Of a stretch of 64,000 nucleotides of DNA, positions 32,630 through 42,700 are shown one piece after another (the first letter of the stretch is position 1; each line of letters begins with the position of its first letter). A program made the position numbers and the translations under genes. The notes below the pieces were generated by a model, which worked only from the letters and a program-made list of their open reading frames with translations, was not told the origin of the DNA and ran no database searches. Source of the DNA: Streptomyces sp. A0642 (GTDB lineage Bacteria; Actinomycetota; Actinomycetes; Streptomycetales; Streptomycetaceae); assembly GCF_004795105.1 (NCBI RefSeq), contig NZ_SSBL01000022.1, forward strand, positions 1-64,000. The letters run 5' to 3'.

Positions 32630-32659
32630 AAGGGCGGTGCCGGGGCGGAGGGGAAGCCC

Positions 32660-33613
32660 TCAGCCCCGGTCGTACGCGGAGATCAGCTCGCTGCACCGCT
32701 TCACATCGGCGGCCATCGCCACGAGCAGGTCGTCGATCGAGTCGAACTTCAGCATGCCGCGTACGTACGCGAGGAAGTCCACGGCGACGTGCAGGCCGTA
32801 CAGCTCGAGGCCGACGCGGTCGATCGCGTACGCCTCCACCGTCCGCTCGGTGCCGTCGAACTGCGGGTTGGTGCCGACCGAGATCGCGGCCGGCATCGCC
32901 TCGCCGTTCACGTGCAGCCAGCCCGCGTACACGCCGTCGGCGGGGATCGCGGTGTGCGGCAGGGTCTCCACGTTCGCGGTGGGGAAGCCGAGTTCGCGGC
33001 CGCGCTGCGCGCCGCGGACGACGATGCCCTCGACGCGGTGCGGACGGCCGAGGATCTCCGCGGCGCCGGCCACGTCGCCTTCGGCGACCAGGCGTCGGGT
33101 GAGGGTCGAGGAGAACGGTTCGCCGCCGCCGGCCTCGCCGCGCACCCGCAGATCGATGACCTCGACGCGGTAGTCGTAGGTGTCGCCGAGTTCGGTGAGC
33201 AGCTGCACGTTGCCCGCGGCCTTGTGGCCGAACCGGAAGTTGGGTCCCTCGATGACCAGCTGGGCGTGCAGCTTGTCGACGAGCACCTTCACGATGAAGT
33301 CGGCCGGAGCGAGCTTCGAGAACTCGGTGGTGAACGGCAGGATCAGCACCGCGTCCACGCCGAGCTCGGCCATCAGTTCCGCGCGGCGGTGGTGCGGGGC
33401 GAGCAGCGGCGGATGGCTGCCGGGCCGGACGACCTCGCTGGGGTGCGGGTCGAAGGTCACGACGACCGAGGGGACCCCCAGCTCGCGGGCCCGCTCGACG
33501 GCCCGGCCGATGATCAGCTGGTGTCCGCGGTGCACCCCGTCGTAGGAGCCGATGGTGACGACGCTGCGTCCCCAGTCCTGGGGGATGTCCTCCAAGCCAC
33601 GCCAGCGCTGCAC
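32660..33613 (-). CDS. ribF: Bifunctional riboflavin kinase / FAD synthetase
   Basis: 317 residues. The N-terminal adenylyltransferase domain has the GSYDGVHRGHQ motif; the C-terminal riboflavin kinase domain has GRELGFPTANV and ends near RGMLKFDS. Converts riboflavin to FMN and then FAD. The GTG start at 33613 has GAGGAG 8 nt upstream; the longer frame to 33685 runs into the upstream gene. It follows the 1,361-residue gene by 43 nt on the same strand. Confidence 0.95.
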   Translation of the reverse strand: MQRWRGLEDIPQDWGRSVVTIGSYDGVHRGHQLIIGRAVERARELGVPSVVVTFDPHPSEVVRPGSHPPLLAPHHRRAELMAELGVDAVLILPFTTEFSKLAPADFIVKVLVDKLHAQLVIEGPNFRFGHKAAGNVQLLTELGDTYDYRVEVIDLRVRGEAGGGEPFSSTLTRRLVAEGDVAGAAEILGRPHRVEGIVVRGAQRGRELGFPTANVETLPHTAIPADGVYAGWLHVNGEAMPAAISVGTNPQFDGTERTVEAYAIDRVGLELYGLHVAVDFLAYVRGMLKFDSIDDLLVAMAADVKRCSELISAYDRG

Positions 33614-33656
33614 TCTGACCGCTCCTCGCCCGAACCTGTGTACGTGGGTGTGTCTC

Positions 33657-36600
33657 TTACGCAGGTCTAAGACTGCCATGCTCACGCCCTGCGGCCTGCA
33701 TCGGCATGGTCATCGGGGCTCCGGGGGCCTTGTCGTCGTCCGCCGGGGTGCCCTCCAGGGCCTCCACCGTCCGCCGCGCGCTGGGGCCGACGACCACCGC
33801 CCACTCCTGCGGGGCGTCGGCCAGCCACCCGATGACGAGGGCGCCGAACCCGGGTACGTCCCGGGCGAGTGCGACCAGCAGCCGGTCGAACAGAGCGGCC
33901 CCTTCCGGGGTACGGACCAGCAGCATCCCGGTGCGGTGCACCAGGGCCCGGGTGCGGGCCGGTGACCGCCCGGCGCAGCCGGTCGCGGCGGCGCGCAGCA
34001 GCGGCTCCAGCACGAGCGGGTCCCGGTGGCCGCCGCCCTGCTCGAAGTCCAGCAGCACCTCCAGCAGCGTGTCCCGCAGCGGCTGGGACGCGGGGCTGCC
34101 GGGCGAGGCCAGCACCGCGGCGATCGAGCCCCGGACCGGCGCCGGCGCGGGGCGCTCCCTGAGCAGTCCGGTCAGCAGGGGAAGCAGCAGGGCCCGTGCG
34201 GCCGGCCCGTGCTCCAGCCTGCGCTCCAGGTAGGCGGCGGCGTGCGAGGTGTCCCCGGGGTGGCCGCCGACGTAGGCGCGCACGAGTCCGGCGGCGTGCA
34301 GGGCCAGCGCGGGAGCGTCGATCCCGGCGAGCGCGCGCAGCACCTCGCCCGCACCGTCCCCGGGCCGTACGAGCCGTTCCCGGTAGGCGGCCAGCACCGC
34401 CTCCGGGTGGGTCGGCAGTGCGACGGCGAGCGCGGCGGCGTCGATGTCCGGCCCGTCCGCGGCGAAGGCCCGCAGGGCCTGCGGCAGATAGCGGTCCCGG
34501 GTCTGCGGATCGGCCACGAGCAGGGCGAGCGCGGGTCCGTGCAGATCGGTGTCCGCGGGGCGGCCCAGCAGGGCGAGGGCGGCGCGGCGCAGCAGGGCGC
34601 GGTCCGTGTCCCGGGTCAGATGCCCGGCCACGAGCGCTCCGTAGGAGGCCGCCGCGATCCGGCGGGCGCGGCGGTCGTCGTCGCGTGACCAGCGCTCCAC
34701 GGCCCGGCACAGGGCGGCCGGTTCGTCCTCGGCCAGCGCGGCGAGCAGCTCGTCGGCGCGGGGGTGGCCGGAGGAGACGAGCGCGTCGGTCAGCTCGTCC
34801 ACGGCCAGGCCCCGACGGGCGTAGAGGAGGGCCTGCGCGGCCGCCGCCACAGTGGGCCGGGGGATCGTTCCCGGCTCGGCCGCGAGCGGGTGCTCATCGG
34901 TGAACCAGGCGCACAGGAGCGGCTGGACCGTCCGCGGCTGGGCGGCGAGCCTTCGGGCCACGGCGTCCAGGAACCGCCCGCCGTCGCGGTCGCCGGCGGT
35001 TTCCGCCTCGGTCGCTCCGGCGGTTTCGGCGTCGGTCGCACCGGCGGTCCCGGTCACGCCGGAAGTCTCGGCGTCCGTCGCACCGGCGGCTTCGACGTCA
35101 GTCACTCCGGCGGTCTCGGCGTCGGTGCGTGAGCGCGGCGGCGGGTCGGCGGGGACGAGGCGCCGGAACAGATCCATCCGGTCGGCCTCGGGCAGCCGCA
35201 GCCGTCGCCAGAACCACGGCCCGAACTCGGCGTACGCGCCCCGCGCCCCGCCTCCGCCGGCCGAGCTCCCGACGATGCGCCCGGCCAGCAGCCTGAGCAC
35301 GCCGAGGTACGGCCGGGCGTCGGGGACCCGCAGCAACGTCTCGGACAGCAGGCGCCCGGCCCACCAGAGCGCGTCGGGATGGGGCAGGGCCCGGACCGGG
35401 GCGGCTTCGGTGGGCTCGGGGGCGTGTGCGGGCACGGGGGACTGTGCGGGCGTCGTGGACCCTGCGGACCTTCGGGGCCCGGCGGGCTCGGTCGTGCCTG
35501 GGAACGTTCGGGGGCCTGGGAGCTCGGTGGAGCCGGCGGGCACTCGGGACCTCGCGGGCGGTGCGGTACCCGGGCGCGCCAGGGCCTCCACGGGCCCCGC
35601 GGCGCCTGCCCGCTCCTTGGCGGACAGCCGGTCCAGCGCGCCGATCAGGTCGGCCAGCCGGTGGGCCAGCGCGGCCGGTCCCTGGCGGCGGCCCAGGAGG
35701 AGGAGCGCCTCGATCACCGGGCCGATGCGGTGGCGTGGCACGGGAAGCCTGTGCGGCTGCTCCGGTGCGGACGCCTCCTGCACCGGCACGTCCGGTAGCG
35801 ACGCTCCCTCGGTCCGCGCTCCCTCGGTCCGCGCTCCCTCTGCCGGCGCCCCGCGTGCGGCCTGCCCGCCCGGGCGGCGCGGGTGCGGCACCCGGCCGCC
35901 GCGTTCCCCCGCAACCGCGGCCGCACCCGCCCCGGCCTCCGCATGCCACCGGTGCACCAGTGCCCGCAGCGCCGCGTCCAGGTCGAGATGCGCCCCCTGG
36001 ACCCAGTCCCCCAGCTCCTCGTGGGCGAACCGGTATCCGGCCCCGGCCGGGACCAGCAGCCCCTCCGTCAGCACCGCAGGCGCCCAGCCCGTGCGCCACG
36101 GGAAGACCTCCTCGAACGAGGCCCGGTCCAGCTCCCCCTGCCCCGGCCCCAGGCAGCGCCGGGCCGCTTCGTGGACCTGGCCCGCCACCCGCGCCGCCAG
36201 CCGCCGCACCGCCGCCCCGTGCGGCGCGGGACGCCACTGGGCGGCGATCCGGACCGCGATGCGCAGGCACATGAGGTCCATGTGCGCGCCGAAGACCTCC
36301 TCGGTGCCGGGCCGGCCGGGGGCGTCCGCCGGCAGGGCCTCGCGTACTTCCGCGAGGAGCCGCAGCGTGAGCGGATGCCGGTCGTGGCCCGGGGCGAGCG
36401 CGTCGGGCGGGAGACCGTACCGCTCCCGGGCCCGTTCGGCCTGGCCCACGGTCAGGTCGCCGATGCGGACGGCCGACGGGAGCCGCCCGGCGGGGCGGGC
36501 GGGACGGTGCAGCGCGCCGGGCGGGCAGAGCGCGCCTGCGGTCTCCCAGTGCTCGGGCCGGCAGGCGACGACGAGCCGCGCCCCGTGGTCCCGCAGCCAG

Positions 36601-37742
36601 CCGACCGTGCCCGCCGTCCACCGGGCCAGCCGATGGGCCAGGACGGGCGGCATCTCCTCGGGGCCGTCCAGCAGGACGAGCAGCGGGCTGCCCGCGTCCG
36701 CGGCCAGCCTGGCCACCCGTTCGGGGGTGGCGGTCGCCATGTCGCCCACGGCCCCGGCGGCGGTGACGATGCGCCCGGCCTGCTGGAGCGTGCGAGCGAT
36801 CGCGTCGGCCACCGAGGTGTCGTCGGCGAGCAGATCGGCGCCGCGCAGCCACAGGGTGAGCGCGGGCACCGGGCCTCCGGCCCGGCGTGCGGCGAGCGCG
36901 GCGAGCTCGGTGGTGCGGCCGGTGCCAGGCGCTCCGACCAGCCCCAGAACCACCGGCGCCGCCTGTCCGTCGGCGGTGGGGCCGGCCGTCGCGAAGGCGT
37001 CGGACTCCGCGGCCACGTGGGGTCGTTCCACCGGGTCGAGCCCTGCGGGCGGTCCCTCCGCGAAGCCGGCCGACATGGCGGTGAGCTGGAGCGCCCCCGC
37101 CACGTTCAGGTCGGTGCCGTACCCGGGCACCCCGCGCGCGTTGCGCTCCAGCAACGCGCCCAGCGGGCCGTCCCGGTCCGGGCCGGCCAGGGGCACCGCG
37201 CATCCCGCGGCGGCCTGCCCGGTACGCAGGGCGGTGCCCAGGACCGCGATGACGGCGCCGCTGTCCGGATCGAGGACGGGCCCCCCGACGGCCGCGCCGC
37301 CGAGCCGGAGCGCGTCGCTGCCGTCCGTGCCGAGGGCCAGTTCCAGCGCCCTGCCGATGGTGTGGGTGCGGCCGTCGGCGGTGTAGGTCGCCTGGGCCGT
37401 GCCGAGCACGCGCGCTTCGCGCCAGCCGTGCGCGGCGATCGACACATACGTACCGGCGTCGATCCGCTCCCGCAGGGCGATCGGCAGGGGCGGTACGCCC
37501 AGCGACTCGGGCCCGCCGGTGGGCAGGAGCGCGAGGCCGAGTTCCGGCAGAGCGGCGAGGCCGGAGGCCTCGACGCGGCAGGTGCGGCCGTCGGCGCCGT
37601 GCAGGAGGAGGTGAGGGAGTCCGGCGACCGCCTCGTGGCTGGTCACCACCGTGCCCCGGTCGTCCGCGACGAAGCCCGTCCCCCGCGGCCGGCCCGCCGG
37701 ATCGCACAGTCGTACCAGCGTCGCCCGGTCCCCGCATCCCAT
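33657..37742 (-). CDS. Large degenerate trypsin-like / STAND NTPase protein
   Basis: 1,361 residues, cytosolic (no signal or membrane helix). An N-terminal trypsin-like fold (1-180) keeps the active-site His region (TSHEAV, His36), but the Asp position is Gly69 (GLALL) and the residue before GGPV is Val152 in place of Ser. A STAND/NACHT-like NTPase follows, with P-loop GAPGTGRTT (270-278; Arg276 replaces the usual Lys), Walker B LLVLLDGPEE (Asp359) and VVACRPEHW. The C-terminal half is Ala/Leu-rich and helical, HEAT-like, broken by low-complexity TDAETAG repeats near 900. Function unknown. It lies between truB and ribF. Confidence 0.85.
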   Translation of the reverse strand: MGCGDRATLVRLCDPAGRPRGTGFVADDRGTVVTSHEAVAGLPHLLLHGADGRTCRVEASGLAALPELGLALLPTGGPESLGVPPLPIALRERIDAGTYVSIAAHGWREARVLGTAQATYTADGRTHTIGRALELALGTDGSDALRLGGAAVGGPVLDPDSGAVIAVLGTALRTGQAAAGCAVPLAGPDRDGPLGALLERNARGVPGYGTDLNVAGALQLTAMSAGFAEGPPAGLDPVERPHVAAESDAFATAGPTADGQAAPVVLGLVGAPGTGRTTELAALAARRAGGPVPALTLWLRGADLLADDTSVADAIARTLQQAGRIVTAAGAVGDMATATPERVARLAADAGSPLLVLLDGPEEMPPVLAHRLARWTAGTVGWLRDHGARLVVACRPEHWETAGALCPPGALHRPARPAGRLPSAVRIGDLTVGQAERARERYGLPPDALAPGHDRHPLTLRLLAEVREALPADAPGRPGTEEVFGAHMDLMCLRIAVRIAAQWRPAPHGAAVRRLAARVAGQVHEAARRCLGPGQGELDRASFEEVFPWRTGWAPAVLTEGLLVPAGAGYRFAHEELGDWVQGAHLDLDAALRALVHRWHAEAGAGAAAVAGERGGRVPHPRRPGGQAARGAPAEGARTEGARTEGASLPDVPVQEASAPEQPHRLPVPRHRIGPVIEALLLLGRRQGPAALAHRLADLIGALDRLSAKERAGAAGPVEALARPGTAPPARSRVPAGSTELPGPRTFPGTTEPAGPRRSAGSTTPAQSPVPAHAPEPTEAAPVRALPHPDALWWAGRLLSETLLRVPDARPYLGVLRLLAGRIVGSSAGGGGARGAYAEFGPWFWRRLRLPEADRMDLFRRLVPADPPPRSRTDAETAGVTDVEAAGATDAETSGVTGTAGATDAETAGATEAETAGDRDGGRFLDAVARRLAAQPRTVQPLLCAWFTDEHPLAAEPGTIPRPTVAAAAQALLYARRGLAVDELTDALVSSGHPRADELLAALAEDEPAALCRAVERWSRDDDRRARRIAAASYGALVAGHLTRDTDRALLRRAALALLGRPADTDLHGPALALLVADPQTRDRYLPQALRAFAADGPDIDAAALAVALPTHPEAVLAAYRERLVRPGDGAGEVLRALAGIDAPALALHAAGLVRAYVGGHPGDTSHAAAYLERRLEHGPAARALLLPLLTGLLRERPAPAPVRGSIAAVLASPGSPASQPLRDTLLEVLLDFEQGGGHRDPLVLEPLLRAAATGCAGRSPARTRALVHRTGMLLVRTPEGAALFDRLLVALARDVPGFGALVIGWLADAPQEWAVVVGPSARRTVEALEGTPADDDKAPGAPMTMPMQAAGREHGSLRPA
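34980..35125 (-). repeat. degenerate tandem repeat in the 1,361-residue gene
   Basis: Repeated ~24-nt units encode variations of T-D-A-E-T-A-G-V/A, about six copies, in an acidic linker of the protein. A second short repeat (GARTEGARTEGA) is near 35,815-35,845. Confidence 0.75.
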
Positions 37743-37881
37743 GATCCGACGTTAGGGCCGCGGTGATCGACACGAGAAGCGATCAGGGTAAAAGCGCCCC
37801 GTGCGCACCCCCGATTCACTCCGAGCGCCTGCCCGTTGGGGTGAATCGAGGGCGTTCGCCGGACAGAATCCGGTGGGGGGT

Positions 37882-37917
37882 CGTGGAGCGGGCACAGGGG
37901 GCACTGCCCGCTCCACG
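37882..37917 (-). terminator. terminator after truB
   Basis: Perfect 13-bp inverted repeat (CGTGGAGCGGGCA/TGCCCGCTCCACG) around a 10-nt loop, 26 nt downstream of the truB stop. It probably ends the nusA-infB-truB operon. Confidence 0.88.
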
Positions 37918-37942
37918 GGAGGACCCGCAGGCCCCGGAAGGG

Positions 37943-38839
37943 TCAGGCGAAGACGGCGAGGCTCTTGGCCTTGCCCTTCTGTTCCTCGACGAGGACCAGG
38001 AACCGGCCGTCGGGCCCGAACACCGCGACCGGACCCGGCGGGTACGCGGGCATGTCGAGCCGCACCCCGTTGAGGAGCAGCTTGGCCCGCCTCTCGTCGA
38101 CGTCCCAGCGGGGGAACGCCGAGTCGGCGGCCTCGGCCACCGGCATGACGACGAGCTCCTCCTGGTGCTGGTCGAGCGTCCGGGCGGCGTCGATGCCGTA
38201 CGGGCCGACACGGGTACGCCGCAGAGCGGTCAGATGACCGCCCACGCCGAGCCCGGCGCCGAGGTCGCGCGCGATGGCCCGGATATACGTACCGGAGGAG
38301 CAGACCACCGAGACGACGAGGTCGACCACCGGGGTGCCGTCCTCGGCGACGGCGGGACGGACGTCGTAGACGTGGAAGGACGAGATGGTCACCGGCCGGG
38401 CCGGGATCTCGAACTCCTCGCCGCCGCGCACGCGCGCGTACGACCGCTTGCCGTCGATCTTGATGGCGCTGACCTTGGACGGCACCTGCATGATCGCGCC
38501 GGTCAGAGCGGCGACACCCGCGTCGATGCCCTCGCGCGTCACCCCGGAGGCGTCCGTGGACGAGGTGATCTCGCCCTCCGCGTCGTCCGTGACGGTGTCC
38601 TGGCCGAGCCGGATCGTACCGAGGTACTCCTTCTCGGTCAGCGCGAGGTGGCCGAGGAGTTTGGTGGCCTTCTCGACGCCGAGCACGAGCACGCCCGTCG
38701 CCATCGGGTCCAGCGTGCCCGCGTGGCCGACGCGGCGGGTGCGGGCGATGCCGCGCATCTTGGCGACGACGTCGTGCGAAGTGAAGCCGGACGGCTTGTC
38801 GACGATGACAAGGCCGTCCGGCGTTTTGTTCTGCGTCAT
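37943..38839 (-). CDS. truB: tRNA pseudouridine-55 synthase
   Basis: 298 residues. TruB signature with catalytic Asp44 in GTLDPMATGVL, the KxY region TEKEYLG, and the C-terminal PUA-like extension of actinobacterial TruB. Modifies U55 in the T-loop of tRNAs. The ATG overlaps the rbfA stop (ATGA), so both are co-translated. It is the last gene of the operon. Confidence 0.96.
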   Translation of the reverse strand: MTQNKTPDGLVIVDKPSGFTSHDVVAKMRGIARTRRVGHAGTLDPMATGVLVLGVEKATKLLGHLALTEKEYLGTIRLGQDTVTDDAEGEITSSTDASGVTREGIDAGVAALTGAIMQVPSKVSAIKIDGKRSYARVRGGEEFEIPARPVTISSFHVYDVRPAVAEDGTPVVDLVVSVVCSSGTYIRAIARDLGAGLGVGGHLTALRRTRVGPYGIDAARTLDQHQEELVVMPVAEAADSAFPRWDVDERRAKLLLNGVRLDMPAYPPGPVAVFGPDGRFLVLVEEQKGKAKSLAVFA

Positions 38840-39285
38840 GCGGAAGGTGAGTCCTCGTCCTCGTCCTCCGGCTTGCGGTACGGGTCCGCGTCGCCCGCGT
38901 ACGCGGCGCCCGAGGACGCCTCGCGCACCTTGGCGTCCGAGGCCCGCGCGCGGTCGAGGAGTTCCTCGATCGCCTTGGCGTTCTCGGGCAGCGCGTCCGC
39001 CACGAAGGTGAGGGTGGGGGTGAACTTCGTCCCCGCCGCCGAACCGACCGCGGAGCGCAGGATGCCCTTGGCGCTCTCCAGGCCGGCCGCCGCGCTCGCC
39101 CGCTCCTCGTCGTCGCCGTAGACCGTGTAGAAGACCGTGGCCTCCCGCAGGTCGCCGGTGACGCGGGTGTCCGTGATGGTCACGTGCGTACCCAGGCGCG
39201 GATCCTTGATTCCACGCTGCAGTTTCTCGGCGACCACCTCCTGGATGAGGTCCGCCAGCTTCTTAGCCCGCGCGTTGTCGGCCAC
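38836..39285 (-). CDS. rbfA: 30S ribosome-binding factor A
   Basis: 149 residues. KH-like fold with DPRLGTHVTITDTRVTGDLREATVFYTV and an acidic, likely disordered C-terminus (EDEDEDS). It assists late 16S rRNA/30S maturation. GTG start at 39285 with AAGGAG 8 nt upstream. It starts 16 nt after the DUF503 gene and overlaps truB. Confidence 0.95.
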   Translation of the reverse strand: MADNARAKKLADLIQEVVAEKLQRGIKDPRLGTHVTITDTRVTGDLREATVFYTVYGDDEERASAAAGLESAKGILRSAVGSAAGTKFTPTLTFVADALPENAKAIEELLDRARASDAKVREASSGAAYAGDADPYRKPEDEDEDSPSA

Positions 39286-39301
39286 TGGTCCGTCTCCTTG
39301 C

Positions 39302-39598
39302 TCAATCGTCTTCGTCGCTGTGCAGCCGCCGTCGTACGGACAGCAGTTCCACCTCGGGCCGGCCGGCGACCAACCGCTCGCACCGGTCGAGCACGTCTGT
39401 GAGGTGTCCGGTTTCCCCGGAGACCACGGCGAGGCCGATCTCGGCCCTGCGATGGAGGTCCTGCCCGCCCGTCTCCGCCACGCTCACCGCGTACTTGCGC
39501 TGGAGCTCGGCAACGATCGGACGGACGATGGAACGCTTCTCCTTCAGCGACCGTACGTCGCCGAGAAGCAGATCGAAGGACAGTGTCCCCACATACAT
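39302..39598 (-). CDS. DUF503 family protein
   Basis: 98 residues starting MYVGTLSFDLLLGDVRSLK, the family signature, with the conserved KRSIVRPIVAELQRKYAVSVAE. Function unknown; the gene is regularly found between infB and rbfA in actinobacteria and firmicutes, suggesting a role in ribosome biogenesis or translation. No strong ribosome site is visible, and the GTG two codons downstream could also be used. Confidence 0.9.
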   Translation of the reverse strand: MYVGTLSFDLLLGDVRSLKEKRSIVRPIVAELQRKYAVSVAETGGQDLHRRAEIGLAVVSGETGHLTDVLDRCERLVAGRPEVELLSVRRRLHSDEDD

Positions 39599-39679
39599 GT
39601 ATGTCCGGATGTCCCGCCGGTTCGGGTTCGCGCCCCGCCGGTGATTGGCAGGGACACAAGAACCGTACACGGAACGGCC

Positions 39680-39718
39680 GGGGCCGATCGACGGATATAC
39701 GTCCCGTCGACCGGCCCC
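39680..39718 (-). terminator. intercistronic hairpin after infB
   Basis: GGGGCCG/CGGCCCC plus TCGACGG/CCGTCGA with a single A.C mismatch, loop 39695-39703. It lies 18 nt after the infB stop, within the infB-DUF503-rbfA-truB run, so it is probably an attenuator or an mRNA-processing signal. Confidence 0.75.
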
Positions 39719-39735
39719 GACTGTTGAGGTACGGG

Positions 39736-42700
39736 TCAGCCTCGCGGCTTCTCGCGCATCTCGTACGTCGCGATGACGTCGTCGATCTTGATGTCGTTGA
39801 AGTTTCCGAGGTTGATACCGCCCTCGAAGCCTTCGCGGATCTCGGTGACGTCGTCCTTGAAGCGGCGCAGACCGGAGATGTTGAGGTTCTCCGCGATGAC
39901 CTTGCCATCGCGCAGCAGGCGCGCCTTGGTGTTGCGCTTGACCTCGCCGGACCGGACCAGCACACCGGCGATGTTGCCCAGCTTGGACGAGCGGAAGATC
40001 TCGCGGATCTCCGCCGTACCGAGCTCGACCTCTTCGTACTCCGGCTTGAGCATGCCCTTGAGGGCCGCTTCGATCTCTTCGATCGCCTGGTAGATGACCG
40101 AGTAGTACCGGACGTCCACACCTTCGCGGTCGGCCATCTGCGCGGCACGCCCTGCGGCGCGCACGTTGAAGCCGATCACGATGGCGTCGGAGCCGGTCGC
40201 CAGGTCGATGTCCGACTCGGTGACCGCACCCACACCGCGGTGCAGGACCCGGATGTCGACCTCTTCACCGACGTCGAGCTGGAGCAGCGAGGACTCGAGA
40301 GCCTCCACCGAACCGGACGCGTCGCCCTTGATGATGAGGTTGAGCTCCTGGACCAGACCGGCCTTGAGCGCCTCGTCCAGGTTCTCCAGGGAGAACCGGA
40401 CACCCTTGCGGGCGAAGTTGGCGTTGCGCTCACGCGCAGCACGCTTCTCGGCGATCTGACGGGCCGTGCGGTCCTCGTCGACGACCAGGAAGTTGTCGCC
40501 GGCGCCCGGGACGTTGGTGAGACCCAGCACGAGGACGGGGGTCGAGGGACCCGCTTCCTCGACGTTCTCGCCCTTGTCGTCGAGCATCGCGCGGACTCGG
40601 CCGTACGCGTCGCCGACCACCATGGTGTCGCCGACCCGCAGCGTGCCTCGCTGGACCAGGACGGTCGCGACGGCACCGCGGCCGCGGTCGAGGTGGGACT
40701 CGATCGCAATACCCTGCGCGTCCTGCTCCGGGTTGGCCCGCAGGTCGAGCGAGGCGTCGGCGGTGAGGACGACGGCCTCCAGAAGAGCCTCGATGTTGAG
40801 GCCCTGCTTGGCGGAGATGTCGACGAACATCGTGTCGCCGCCGTACTCCTCGGCCACCAGACCGAACTCGGTGAGCTGACCGCGCACCTTGGTCGGGTCC
40901 GCACCCTCGACGTCGATCTTGTTGACCGCGACCACGATCGGCACGTCGGCCGCCTTGGCGTGGTTCAGCGCCTCGATCGTCTGGGGCATCACACCGTCGT
41001 TCGCCGCCACCACGAGGATCGCGATGTCGGTGGACTTCGCACCACGTGCACGCATGGCGGTGAACGCCTCGTGACCCGGGGTGTCGATGAAGGTGATACG
41101 GCGGTCCTCGCCGTTGACCTCGGCGCCGACCTGGTACGCACCGATGTGCTGCGTGATGCCGCCGGCCTCGCCCGCAATGACGTTCGTCTTGCGGATCGCG
41201 TCCAGCAGTCGGGTCTTACCGTGGTCGACGTGACCCATGACGGTCACGACCGGCGGACGCGAGACCAGGGCCTCTTCGCCGCCCTCGTCCTCGCCGAACT
41301 CGATGTCGAAGGACTCGAGCAGCTCGCGGTCCTCCTCCTCCGGGCTGACGATCTCCAGGACGAAGTTCATCTCGTCCGCGAGGAGCTTCAGCGTCTCGTC
41401 GGAGACGGACTGCGTGGCAGTGACCATCTCGCCGAGGTTCATCATCACGCCGACGAGCGACGCCGGGTTGGCGTTGATCTTCTCGGCGAAATCGGTGAGG
41501 GAGGCACCGCGCGACAGCCGGACGGCCTGTCCGTTGCCGCGAGGCAGCATGACGCCGCCCACCGACGGGGCCTGCATGGCCTCGTACTCCTGGCGCCTCT
41601 GCCGCTTCGACTTGCGGCCACGACGCGCGGGGCCGCCGGGACGGCCGAAGGCGCCCTGCGTGCCACCACGGCCACCGGGGCCGCCGGGACGGCCGCCGAA
41701 GCCGGGACGACCGCCGAAGCCGCCGCCACCACCGGGACGGCCTGCGCCGCCACCGCCACCGCCGCCACCGGGACGACCGGCGAAACCGCCGCCACCGCCA
41801 CCGGGACCGGCCGGACGGCCTGCGAAGCCACCGCCCGCGGGACGGCCTGCGCCGCCACCGCCGCCGGGACGGCCGCCGCCGCCGGGACCACGGCCACCGC
41901 CGGGGCCACCACCGGGACGCGGGCCGGCAGCGGGACGCTGCGGCATCATGCCCGGGTTGGGACGGTTACCGCCGGCGCCGGGGGCGCCGCCGGGACGAGG
42001 GGACTGCGGGCGCGGCATGCCGCCCGGAGAGGGACGTGCACCGCCCTGGCCCTGCGGGCGCGGGGCGCCGCCGGGGCCGCCCTGCGGACGCGGGGCGCCG
42101 GGGCGCTCCGAGCCGCCACCGGGACGCGGGGCGCCGCCGGGACGGGGGGACTGCGGACGGGCCATGCCCGTCGAGCCACCGGAGGTGAAGGGGTTGTTGC
42201 CCGGACGGGGACCGGCCGGACGGGCGCCGCCGGGGCGCGGGGCGCCCTGGCCCGCGGGGCGGGCGGGACGCTCGGCGCCACGCTCTCCACCACGGCCGCC
42301 GTCGCGCTGGCCACCGTCACGGCCGCCGTCGCGCTGACCGCCGGCCGGGGCCGGACGGGTGGCGGGACGGGGACCCGGGGTGGCGCCCGCGGGACGCGGG
42401 GCCTGCTGCTGCGGCGCTGCCGGCTGGGCCGGAGCCGGAGCCGAGAACTCGGCTGCGGGGACCGGGGTGACCGGAGCGGCCTTGGGCGCCGGCTTCGGGC
42501 CCGGACGCGGGCCCGCAGACGGTGCGGAAGGTGCGGCGGGGGTGCTGCTCGGGGCCTCGGCGGCGGCCGGCTTGGGGGCCGGGACGCCGGGCTTCGGGGC
42601 AGCGGGACGTGCCGCGGCGGCCGGGGAGGGCGCTGCGGGCTTGGCAGGGGCGGCCTTACGGGGCGCGCCAGGCTTTGCAGCGGACTTGCCGGCGTTGCCG

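Noticed and set aside
41600..42400. Repetitive GC-rich tract that could look like a CRISPR or minisatellite array
   Set aside because: It is the low-complexity coding region of infB, with irregular units and no spacers.
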